DNA of 64,000 bases from Caprimulgus europaeus (taxonomy: Eukaryota > Chordata > Aves > Caprimulgiformes > Caprimulgidae), in contig OU015529.1 in the NCBI GenBank assembly GCA_907165065.1, positions 11,600,554 through 11,664,553 on the forward strand. Reading direction: 5' to 3'. Below the pieces are notes generated by a model. That model made no database searches and had not been told where the DNA came from. It saw only the letters and a program-made list of their open reading frames with translations. Every line of letters begins with the position of its first letter. Within the stretch, counting starts at the first letter, position 1. This document shows positions 50,001 through 62,600 of the stretch, in pieces. The position numbers and the translations under genes are program-made.

Positions 50001-53000
50001 ATGATTCTTGCCATTCCACTGCAAGAATATAAACCTATGGGGCTTTTTTTCTATATATTAAACTAGGTTCTAAGTTTTGATCTCAAATAACATTGCACTT
50101 ACACAGGTGAAGACATGTGAAAAGAAGACTGCAAGCTTCTGTGCTTTGGAGAGAAAAGGATTTCACAACTGTCTGAGTTCCTTGATCATTTCACTGCAGC
50201 TTTCCCATTGCCAATGGGGAAGCCAATACTAGGCTTAATTAATTCTTCAAAGAAATGCATGGTTTTGATGTAAAGAAAAGATGCATTAATACTGGAGAAC
50301 CATTTAATTTCTCTCATAGATTACAAAGACCTGTCTAGTAACAATGAAGCACCAGAAAGATCCTGAAAGGAAAGTCTGAATGGCAGCACCTGCATCCCAA
50401 CACCCCGTTCCTTCTCTCTGCCAGCCAGTGCGGGGAGCTGGTACGGATTCAGCAGCTGGCACAGGCACCCTCACTGGCCGCCGCACCTTCCGAATTTTGG
50501 AATAAGCCTGCACTGACAGGAGGCAGGGCAGCGCCTGAAGCAGGTCTAAGGAGGGAGGCAGCTGGCCTGGGAGCCGCATAGGAATTCAGTAATCCGAAGG
50601 GCCATGTTCCTGGCTTGCACAATGGGACCCGCGGCCGGGTCGGAGGATGGAAGCGCTCAGAAGCCCGTTCACTTATGTACTAAGTAGAGATTTATGTTGC
50701 AGCAACAAGTCACATATCATGGCAAAACGTGTGGGAGGGGAGTTCAAAAGGCTCCTCATTACACGTAGGAGGACAGTAACTAAAGAGAATCGACTTTCCA
50801 AGTTTCCCTTCCCTGCCATGGCATTGAGACACTTTTTAACTATTTCCCATTCAGTGTTTTGCCTTTTGCCTTAACAAATATGCAGAAATTATAAGGAATC
50901 CCTGCCTCTGGGAAAGAATCTATTTAGTAACAAATCTGCTAAGAGATATCACCCGCAGTAGGTTTTGTAAGATTAATTACCTACCTTATGGAGATAATGA
51001 TAGTCAGATCCATTACAAACAGCTGTGGGTTCTCCTAGCACTTGAAGGACAACATCTTTAAACAAACCCCTGGCATCTGTAGTTGTAGCCTCACGTGGGA
51101 GAGCCCAGGGTTGTAGCCAGCCACTTGGTCATACACATGGTCCAAGAGTTAATGCACCAGCTTCTGCCCTGCACCATCACCCTGCCATTGCTGATGCAGA
51201 ACTTCAAACCCACTGTCTGTTCGGGATAACAACTGAAATCCTAACACAGATCCCCCTTCAAAACTAACCCGATTTTTTTTTAAATGTGTTTATGCATAAC
51301 CAGTGTTCAGCTGCACAGTAGATGGCAGTAAATCTTCACTTGTCACATTAGAGACCCTCCAGCCTCCCTCCAGAACTGAAAGAATTTGTTAATACATTTA
51401 TGGCATTTTTCAACATACTGTAGGAGTAAACTCCTGCTCAGCTACACTTGTCTTCAGCTTTCTCATCAACCTTTTCCCTAGGTGTGCACATATATGATTC
51501 TATTATTTCATGCATGATTCACTCTGGGTTCTTTTATTATGGAAAAGCAATGGGATGTACACCCAGTTTAGTGCTATGAGATGAAGACTGGCTTATTTCA
51601 GTGTAATATAATCCAAAAACATACGAAACGTAAAACAGAGGATTCTTAATCACAGCTGTAAATGTGTTGACACATACAGGGTGAGGAAGGGAAAAAATAT
51701 ACTTGGTGTTGCTGACAGTATGTCAAATAGCATTACCAGAAAGAGAAGCAAGCTGCAGCATGTGATCTGGACAACACTTTGGGACGCAGAATCTTATCTC
51801 GATTTAGATTTTTCTGCCACAGAAAAGCATCCTTTTCCTGCCAAGCCTTTGCAAAGCTCTGAACGTCACTTAATTCCTCAAATGCTCAACACTTAACTTC
51901 TTCTACCAAAGATACAGCTTCAAACTTTAAACTGCCCCATGTCCCAGTTCTCAAAAGGTATATTTGCTAAATCATTTTACACCTATGGATGTCAGCTCCT
52001 GTGATTTACAGGACATATGAAGCCATAAAAATTGAGCTAAGAAAATAGTTTTCATAGAGGGTTTGACCCAGAACACCGATTGGTAGAAGTATTTCCAGTT
52101 CCCTGCCTGGTGCTTGGATCAGGCCCAAAATGAAAGAAGATTTGCTAGACCAGCTTTTTGATCAAGTTTACTGCCAATTAAGTGGCCATAATTCTAGTGG
52201 AATTGTATCATTCATGTCAGTGAGGATGGCAGCCCTTTATGTGCCTTCTCTTCACACACCATCCAGTGTACGAATTAAGCTCATCTCTAAACACAGGATT
52301 ATGCCTTACTGTGTTTCAGAGATTTTCATAAACAGCAGTGAGAAAACCCAAAACATTGGATGACACTAATTAAACCAGATTAATATTGTACCAACTTGTA
52401 ACAGCACACAGAAATCTGTTTTATATCACATCTTTCTAACAGACTGCATTCCAAAATAATTTTGGTGCCAGCTCTCACATTCCCCAAAATGCCTTAAAAA
52501 CCACCTTGTAACCATCTGTAGAAGTCTTATACATTGCATCTAGAATTTGATTGCTGGTGCTCTTGGAATTTTGAGCTAGCATTCAAGATCAGTACCCTGG
52601 CATCTGCACAGGGCAGTGCAGAAGTGTGAAATCATTGGGACTTAAAATCCCACCAGAAATGTCTTCTGACCATGCTTCATTTATATGAAAGTCAGTCAAA
52701 CTGCAGTTCTTTCTCACCAACAGCAGTTGAACTGCTTGCAAAACGCATTTTGCCTGCAGGATTGCAATTGCCTCTGCATTGCTGCAGGGTGTTGGGTCAG
52801 CAAGGACAGAGATTTAGCCAGGACTCACAAACAATAGTGCCCTTGTGCCCTCTCTGTTCCAGCTGGGACTTGCATGGAGTTTAAGAACAATACAACTTCT
52901 CTTCAACTGAATAATGCTGTAGATTCATGGCTTTTGTAACTTTGAAGTACTCTGTACAGATACTTGACCTTTTCTACTTTTAATAAGACCCATCAGGGAG

Positions 53001-56000
53001 ACCTAGCAGTCATGTACGGCAGAAACAGAAGGGAAAGAAAAAGCTATTTATTAATACTAGGATATTTGCTGCAATGCAGATGAGCTCGATGCAGTGTAGT
53101 ATCTGGTCAAGTTTGATTTGCTTGAACCCAGAAAAAAAAGGTATAAGGAAATTATTAAGTGACAGGGAAAAACTGTACGTTTTGACAACCCACCTGATAT
53201 CAGCCAGGGCATGAACTGCTGAAGTTCTCGTAACAAGGAGTCTATCTTTGGAGCAGCAAAAGCACTGAGCCCACTTAAAGTTGGTATCAGTAGTATGTAT
53301 GCAGATAAAGTGAACTCTAGAAATGTTCTGTATAGACAAAGTTATAAATATGCAAAGTAATTTTAAGACGAGGGTTTTTCTTAATATTTTTCAATGTACA
53401 CAAAAATGAGCAACTGAAATTAGGACAAATACCTCTTAGAAACTGTAGAAACCTCTTAGAAACTGTAGAAATTGAATAGAAATGAAAAGCCCCTGTGATG
53501 AAATACACACATATGCATGGATGTCTTTATGTAAATATAAACAACTACAGATATAATGCACACATTAAGAGACACAAGCACAAAATACATTTAAAAGACC
53601 ACATTGTCTAAATTATTTTTCTGACTTGGTATAGATGCAGAACACGTAGCACTGGCTAATTTGTCCCTCCTAGATAGCTTCACCCATTTTGAGGGGCAAT
53701 GCTTTGTAAAACTGTGATGTTCTCTGAAGGCCAATGGACTTGCACCTTCACCATCTAAACCTGTTCAGCTTAAGCCATTCATTACCACTGTGGTAGGTAC
53801 CCAGACCTTCTCTTCTTCCTTTGGATGTTCATAGCATTGTCAAAAGAAGAAAGAGGAAGAGTTTGCTTGAAGCCTACAATTTAAGTCTTTATTAAGAAGT
53901 GTGGTGTGCAAAAGATCTCAATGTTTACAAGAAGCCTAACAAGAACATGGAGGCTGCACCTCTGAAAGGTCTCAGAGTTCTGAATTAAAACTTACCAGCT
54001 TGGTCTACCAATAGCAAATGTGTAGTAGGCAAAACCCACTGGCTTCACACTGCTTCACAACATCTCCATCATCAGCAAAAGCACAGGATGCTCTACACCA
54101 CTAGCGCAATTTCAGCCCAAGACTCACATTCAGCTCTCTGGAACTTGCTTTAGCCTTGCTAATTGTGATCTGATGTTTCCCAGCTTACAAATGTATCTCC
54201 CTTCCCAAACGTTGAACTGAACTCCCTAATAGGCCCACAAACATAAGATTTCATTGTCAAAATTTTATAAAATCCCATCACAAGACATTCCAATATCTTC
54301 AAAGTGTCATTACTACCCATGGTTAGAGCTGGAAACTTGCCAAACAAAAAGCTGTAATACACTTCATTTTAAAAAATGTAAAAATCACGTGGTTATCAGT
54401 GGTACCCACTAATTCTTCCAGGTCACTGAAGCATGTGTTTAACATTCAATGGGCAGGTTTAAGCCAGTGGAATAACTCAAATAACTACTTCTGTTGACTC
54501 CAGTATAAGCAATACTAAAATTCTTTGGTGCATTTAGGCCACGGTCACTACAACTCAATGAAGCTCTGTAGTATGGTATTATATGTACACAGTTACTCCA
54601 GAGCTGCATTTGCTCCACTCTTACTGTAGGATAAAGTGTTCAGGAAAAGAAAGCAAAAATCCCAGCGGTGACATGTACCCAACTCTCACTTTAGAGGAGC
54701 TAATCTTTCAGTATGAGCAAAATGAGCTAGATAAGCATCTCTTCACACTCCATTAAGTTCTAAGTCTCCTTCATATCAAAGACAACATACGACAGCTGAG
54801 TCGTACACAGTATTTATGTGATGTCCACTCGTCCAATACAAATGCCCTTACAGAACCTAAAGATCCTTGGCTCAAGAAGAAACTACAGACAAGGCTCTGA
54901 TACTGTGACGGCAAACACAGAAGATCCAGACAGACTCACGCACTTGTGACCTTTATAATCACAGCCCATGGCGGGCAGCATGTGGATAGCCCTATTTATG
55001 GCAACAACAAATCACTGCACGTTAGCCCCTGTCTGAGAGCCTGGCGACTGGCAGACCTGAACCCTCACATATCGCAGCATTCCTCACCCCGTGCTTGTTT
55101 TGCTGTAGCAAGACACACAAACGGGGATCCTCCCCAACCTGTGCTGGGTTTAGTTCTAACATGAGGAGGGGCAACACAAAAGGATATAATGCCACAGCAT
55201 GAGGTGCCAGCACTCAGTGCTGACCAGTGCTCACCAGTAGGTGATCAAGCTGTTCCCTAAAAGGAGCAGAAACAGGATTTTAGCAAAAATCTTTGCTCAT
55301 GAGCCAGAAATCAAAGTAGAGGAGGGAGCAGAGCAGTAGGAGATGATGAGAGAGAGATTTATACCACTTTTTACCAGCTCTCCCTTTTTAATCCTTTCAC
55401 TGCTCTCTTGCTGGGTAAATTCAATTCAAGGTTCCTGTCTCTAGCTGGAAACTGCTTGTTCAAGCTTTTCCTCCTTTTGCAAACCTTGGTTCAATCCTGA
55501 CCCTTTGCCTCATCTGTCTTTTCCACTCCTCCTCTCCTAATGCTGCACAAAATGACAGTTTAGTGAAGTTCAAGGCTGGCACTGGGTCACCCCGCGTTAC
55601 CAGTCTGTGTGCCACGGCCTGGGATGCTCCTCCAGATACCCCAGTAACACGCATTTGCCCGACAGCAAGACTCCCTGCAAAGCACCACAGTCTTGATCTA
55701 AGTTAGTCAAGAGAGATAATTTATTTGGTTTGTCTCCTTTTGATATGCTACAGTAGCTAATTATCCTTCCTATTGAAATTGAGTTTTATTCTAATTTAAA
55801 TATCTCTTTCTGAACTTACTACTTTGGATTTAGCATTAAAACTTGTTGTGTTAACAAGAACCCAGCCTGCCACACAAACTGAGGTTACAGTGCTATCGTT
55901 ATTTGAAACTGCAGCAATCTTTATGCCTCTAACGAACAGCATCTAGGTTTACTCCAAACTGTTGGTGAAAATGCTGAATAAGACTGTTTCCAAGTCTCTA

Positions 56001-56489
56001 TGGTATCACACTGAAAAGATCTCTATTTGAAGGAAATTCACTACTGCCAATGGCTCTCAGACATTTCTTTAAGTTTTGGGGTTTTAATTCAGTTAGGAGT
56101 TGCTGTACTGAAATGTGGTTTTTTTTCCTAAAAATGAAAAGACTGGGAGGTATGAAGGAAAATACCTTGCAAACATCAACCCTTGTTATCTATTTATCTA
56201 CCTTTATCAAACAAAACTAAAAATCCTAAAGAAAAAAATATTCAGCAAAATCCTTTTAAAATAAGATTATGCTGATTTATTATAACTGTACTTCTACCCT
56301 CTAAGCTTTTGTTCTTTTAGTCTTTTTCAATTATATTCACCTTAAAAATTCCTGTAATATTGTCCCTTATTTCCACCAGACTAACTACACTACAGCTACA
56401 CAGACTACTCCAGTCATAGTTTTTCAATGGTTAGCCCTTCTTCACCAGGCTGGATTTATTCCAATATTCCATATTCCCATTCCCACATG
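47041..56489 (-). other. RBM20 intron 1 segment (or 5' flank)
   Basis: No exon, RNA gene or clear mobile element is seen. A CpG-bearing GC-rich patch lies at about 50380-50660. A 20-base exact tandem duplication is at 53431-53470. The rest is AT-rich unique-looking sequence. Confidence 0.5.
53431..53470. repeat. Exact 20-bp tandem duplication
   Basis: ACCTCTTAGAAACTGTAGAA occurs twice head to tail without a mismatch. The identity suggests a recent replication-slippage event, or an assembly artefact. Confidence 0.93.
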
Positions 56490-56637
56490 GTTGAGTCACT
56501 GTCCCTGGAGGTATTTAAAAGACAAGTAGATGTGGCACTTAGGGACAGGGTTTAGTGGGCATGGTGGTGTTGGGTTGACAGTTGGACTTGATGATCTTAG
56601 AGGTCTTTTCCAACCTTAATGATTCTATGATTCTATT
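56490..56637 (+). mobile_element. CR1 LINE, 5'-truncated copy (3' end)
   Basis: The last 150 bases match the CR1 3' end as I know it. GTCCCTGGAGGTATTTAAAA is followed by GTGGCACTTAGGGACAG, a TGGTGTTGGGTTGACAG block, GATGATCTTAGAGGTC, TTTTCCAACCTTAATG, and the terminal tandem GATTCTAT repeats. CR1 is the dominant retrotransposon of birds and usually inserts as short 5'-truncated copies ending in such octamer repeats instead of poly-A. Few differences are visible, so this copy is relatively young. It is the best marker that the DNA is avian (turtles and crocodilians also carry CR1). Confidence 0.93.
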
Positions 56638-59600
56638 CCGTTAATTTTCAAACTCTCAGGACGAAAATCTCAGAGAACTTCCAGATCCAACTCTTCAGAT
56701 TCTTCAGTGCAGCTAACCAGACAGGTTGATTTTTAGTGCAGTTCTACTAGGATAAACATTACCATATTCCCATTACTCACTTCAGAGTACTGTATCAGCT
56801 TCATTCAGTACAATTAGGTTACCCTGCTCCTTTCCAAACAGAAAATGAAATACTTATTAGAAAGTGAGTTATTTGTTGAAAGAGTTCTGCCTTTTTTTGC
56901 ATCAATTCTGGCCCTTTTACAGTCTTTATCTGGTACTCGGTCTCCGTCCTTTCTAGCGTCATTCTCTTGAAACATTTAACTGCTTCAATCAACCATGGAT
57001 TTTATTCTTTTATTTTTAACTTCCCAGCCAGATCATGCCTGTTGGTATTTTGGTTATTGAGTGGGAGGAGTGTAGTAGATATTTTGCAAGTGCTTCTTAA
57101 AAAAATCCCAATTTAATTTACACACTTAATTTTTTTTCTTCTCAATCAACTTTGTTCTGAGATTTTCCCAGAGGGATGGACCTTTCCGAAACACCAGACC
57201 AGTGTTAGCCATACAAACCAGCATATGCCTCTTCACTGGGAAGTAGGTCATGCTCACTGGTCCCTAGGCAACCACCAAATCTCACTTCCTTGATCAATTC
57301 ATCTGCATCCCTGTTCATGACACCTGAAATGGATTCAGCTGGTATTGTGTGCTGGTTTTTGTAGTAAAAAAGATTCCTATCTATGTTATAAGTGTGCTAC
57401 TATGGGCTGAATCAGATCTCTAGTATATTGAATGACACATTTTAAAATATTTCATATCTGTTTACCTTCTTCTCCCCCACATTGCCATACAATGGACTAG
57501 TTCCCACCTGTCTCTGGTTTTATTTAATGGATTCTTCTCCAGAACTTGGTTATCAAATTAATCCTTATCCAGTCAAAACTCAGTGGATATGAGCTACTCA
57601 TCAATTCTTTAATACTATAACATACAGCATCATTCAATTTTTTATGCTTGTCCTTTCTAAGAGTATGGATGACCACATGAGCAAAGAGAAGTTACAGAGC
57701 ACATCCCATAGCAAACTGCATTGCACCAGACACACATAAACAAGCATTTGAAAGTATGAGAAACTAATGGGCACCATATAGCAAGGAAAGGACCAGAAAG
57801 AATGATGACAAAGCCCTAGCTTTGGCAGATGTAAATTTGCTTCCATCAGGGCTGGGTGAGCTTGCTTGCAGGAGTTGCATCGAATACTCAAAGCCACTGT
57901 TCAGTCGAGATAACCTGACTTGGCACTGGTTCAAGCATTCAAGCATCCCATGAGTTTTATTACCCTAATCACACAAATAGTTCCCCAAGGTTTCAGCCAT
58001 ACATATTTCCTAAAATCACTGAGAATATCAGTTCCCTCCTGCTGGTCTTCCACAGCCCATCAGCGCCATGGGAGCAATTTCTCTCTCACGTATTTTGTAA
58101 CAGGGAATCAATTTGTTCACAGCAAGCTGAGCTCAGTTTGTAGATTTGGCTTAGCAATAGCACACAATCTTGTAAATTAAATGTGAATTCAATGCCTTCA
58201 TATTTGCCTCTTAAAATGTCCAGACAGGCTTTGCCTTCAGTTTCTGAGGTCCAGGCTGCTGCATGCAGAATGCTCTGCAGCTCCCTGAAACACAGCCCAA
58301 AGTTGTGCTTAGGCTCTACTATCAGGATTAATTTTGTTGGCTTATAAGGAAACAGTTTATAACCTGCTGCATATTTTTCTTCCTTTCTCCTGACAATTAT
58401 TTTTTGGTTATAGATCAGAACTAAGAACAACAACAGGATTTCCTTCTTAGCTACACCTAAAGACATCTTGTGCAGGTAAGAGTAGAAAGCTAAGAAGGTC
58501 CAATATACAAACCTAAAATTAGATGACGATGGAGAGACTAAAGCCAGCTACATGACTAAGGGTGGATGTTAATGTGTAAAGGTAAATAACTCCATTGTAT
58601 CACCTTATCACATAGAGTGACTGCATCTGTATGTTAAAAAAGGAGGCAAATATAAAGAAATTGAGCATGCATTTTCCTATTGGCATGGTCCATATTTTGA
58701 CTGAAAATTGGTGGAAAGGAAAAATCAAACAAAATATGTGAAATGTAAAGGAAAATGAGAATAATGTATTTTTTTTAATGTTCATGCAGATGAGAGATGG
58801 GTATGAAACAAAATTTTTCCTATTCTTGTGTGGGAAAAAACTGTAGCTTCTGGTTATCTGTCTTAAAAGACATAGAAGAATAAAGGAAACTTTATTCATA
58901 TTGATTAAAACTAGCATTCAGGTCCCAGTGCTTCAGAAGAGACAACCATGATACACCATGAAATACAACCACTGACTGACCCCAGCCGTCACCCGCCCCA
59001 GCCCAGCTCACAGGAGGAGGAAACAGTCGTCCCAGGCAAGCGATGTCAAGTGACAGCAATTTTCCTCACATGTACTCAGCAAATGCATCAGCAACAGAGG
59101 TGAAGTAGATGTAGGTTAGGTCTTCACAGGGGAAAGAAGTAGAAATATGCCTGGCCTTTGCTCCTCACCTCAGTGAGACTGCTGCACTAATTGCGGCTTG
59201 TCTTAATATCAGCATCTGACATTAGCTCTCCAGAGCAGCAAGCCAAGAAGCCTAACAATAAAAGGCATTTCGGGAAAGCTGTTTTAATTCCTCCATATCC
59301 CACCAGTTCCAAGGACCAGCAGTTTGAGGCCTTGACTTTGCTGTGTGACTGGTGTTCACATAGCTGCAGCCTTAAAACCTGCTGGGCATGACTGTCTGCA
59401 GACACAGCAGATTGCCATCTGTCTTCATCATCAAGCTGTGGCTGTCAATCCCACCAGCCTCACGGGAAACCCTGGTGTTACCAATCAGCTTAGCCTACTG
59501 TGCACACGCCACACAGCTATAAACCATAAAATTATTGTTTTTACAAGGGCAGTGGATTTAAAGTTGCCTGACCCCGCCAATTCAAGAAATGCAAAACTAT

Positions 59601-62600
59601 TGGACTGGTAGAAATACGTATCTAAACGGATAAAACTGTGCCCCGGTGTCTTGGGATGTATCTGAACCCTGAACCTACAACACATGTATAAGCACAAAAG
59701 AAAAAAGGTATTTTGTATTTCTTGCAGGTTGATACGTACAAGAAGTGTCCTTGGAGGAGCAGTTTGCCATGTGATCTCTAAAGCCGGCAATGGCAGCACC
59801 ATCATCTATGGGTACAGAGAGACAACAGGTGGGAGAAGCAGACGAGACAAGTTTTCTTTTAGGTGTATGAAGTTTGTATTTCATTCATGCTATTTGTGAA
59901 ATGGAATAACATCAGCAAGTAGTCATGAGGCCGCAAGTTAGGAAATTACATCATATCTTTGGCAATAAATGCGGGATATAAATAACCTGGAACATCAAAC
60001 CTTTCACAGAAACAGATGCAAAAAGGCATTCACTTGCCCCTGGGCAATTCGCAGTGTGTAACATTTACGCATGGATGGGCAAGCTGTTTTTAGCTTCCCA
60101 GGAGTCAAGACAGACCTAGCAGAACTGGACTGCACATTCCCACAAGAAGGGCAGCAGGTGATTGTTACAAGCTGCAGAGCATAGTAAAGAAGTTAATTCG
60201 GTACACTGAAAAAGCATAAATCCAAGAAAGAACGCAGGGAACCTTTTTCTTTCTCTCCATTCCCCTATTCAAAGTAGTTATAGGAAAAGAAATTATTCTG
60301 ACCACTATAATTTAGTAGAAGTAAACCTCATCAAAAATTCTCTATAGCCAACCTTACAATAGGAAAGTATTCCTCCCCTCTTCACTTTGGGTTATATTAA
60401 AACCATTCGTGAGTAGTTCAACACCTGGAGCCTGATCCCACAGAGATAAAAGCACATGAATAATTTTACTCCCACAACCTGTCTTACAGGTCCTTGTTGG
60501 AGCAGATGTACACACATGCCTTTGGAACAGGGCATAGTGAAGCATATGTCACCCAAATTAAATTAAACTAACTCTAGACAAACTTAACATTTAATGTGTC
60601 ATCTGCTTGTATAATATAATGACTTAGCTCTGTGGATAAAGGCAGGGATGGATTACTAAGATCCACAGAGCACTGGACCACACACCTGTCAATGACTATT
60701 GGCATCCCGGACCGTTTGTTACAAGGGACAGCACGGACGCGCTTCTCCGGGTGCTGGAATGAACATGGTGCCAATCTATCAGCTACAGCATCTTCAGAAT
60801 AAGGACTGCGAGTAGACAAACCTGTCTGTTAGGCCAAACACTTTGGTGAATCTTAATTTGTAATAAAGAATTCAAATGAAACAAAAAATATTTTTTGGAA
60901 AACACTCTTGGCACTTCCCCATGCTGAGTTTTAGAAACTTCCCTTCTTCCTTCCCACTCCCAGCAGGGGATAAGCAACAACCTCAGTGAGTTGCTGAAGA
61001 AAGATGCAACAGAATCCCACTCCTTCTGCAAACATCCTTGCTTACATGGGGATAGTATTTTCCAGTGAAATAATAAAACAGATCCCAGGCAAAATACTTC
61101 ATCCTGCCTTAGTGCTTAGCAGCCATGGCAAAATACAGAGGTTTTGGCAGGTACTACGCAAACATACACAGAATTAACTTGCTGTCCTGCTCCTCTCTGT
61201 CTTGCAACATTGTAAGAGGTTGAGTAATCAATGCAGTCTGGATTTACCACATTAAAGACTTGTATTGCTTGTCTTGCCTCCCCAAAATTAACCTTTGGTG
61301 TTTCAATCATCTGCAAAGTCTTTTCTTTATTCAAGAACTCCAAGATGCTTTAGTAATTTTGCTTAATTATGGTTTACAGTTTGAGATTGTTGACTAGTGA
61401 GCGTAATGTACTTTTACAGGTGAGCAAGAGAGGGAAAGAAGAGAAACTGAGAGAATCCACCACAAGCAGGACCATGACACTGGCATTTTCTTAAACAAAC
61501 TGGGTTAGAACACATGCTTAACTACAAGGTGTACCCTTGCGACTTCAGGAAGCCTTCCACAAGTTAAATAAAGAGTGCTCTGAAGCAAAGGTATTCATTG
61601 CTCATTTAAGCTTATCTAGATACTGACTGAACCAATGAACAAGGGAAGACTGCAACTTACAGAAACATCCCAGGAAACGAGGACTGCTAGTCTATTCTAA
61701 GGCTTGTTGCATTTCTCTGTCTTGCAGCTACAATTAATAACCAAATGCAGAAGTTCTAAGGTTTCTAATAGTTAATTGGAATCATAATCACATAGAAATA
61801 ACTATCCTGCAGCATAAAAATAACTAAACACTCAGAAACAATTTAAAGCAAATGGCAGTCTTGCTGATTGAGATTTTACAGATGTTGCAGGGAAATTGCT
61901 TCCACGCTTCTAGCACTGCCATAATTTTAAGATATGAATATAAACAAATCTTTATAGTATTACCCATCAGCCTTCGCACACAGCTGCTGTAATCACTCCT
62001 CTCCCAGACTTTTCTTATTTTCTATAATGATTTTACCTATTGTGATTTTCCCCTCTTACTCATTTCATTCTCTCTTGCAGTGCAGACAGTAAAACACAAA
62101 TGTTATTTAAGTACAGAAATCCTTAAAGTAGATTTCACTGGGGTTAGGAGCTATTTTTAGCTCAGCTAGCACAGAGATGCATTGAAGTGTTTACTAGCTT
62201 GAACATAGGTCATAAAGTCTGAATTTGTCATTACCAAAGACCACCTGCAGTTTAGATAATTTATTATCAGTGACAACTGCTTATTACTCTCCAACAGGCA
62301 AATAAATTTAACCCTTCTCCAACAGTCACAAAGCTCCTGAGCGAACACTGCAGCAGTGACCTCTGTGGTGTCTCTCAAGTATGCCTTTTAATCCTTGTGT
62401 CTACAGAGACATACAGGGGAATTGCTGACCTCGGAGTTACAAGCCTTCCATGCTGCTGAGGTCTTCAAGTGGAAAGTGTCAATTAGACGTGCAGAGCCAA
62501 AACCCCCCAGGAAACTTCTCAGAGACAGCAGATGTTATCCGGAAAACAAAACAAGCCCATCCACAGAATATAGTGGAAAGAAGTCAAGAACCCAGACTGG

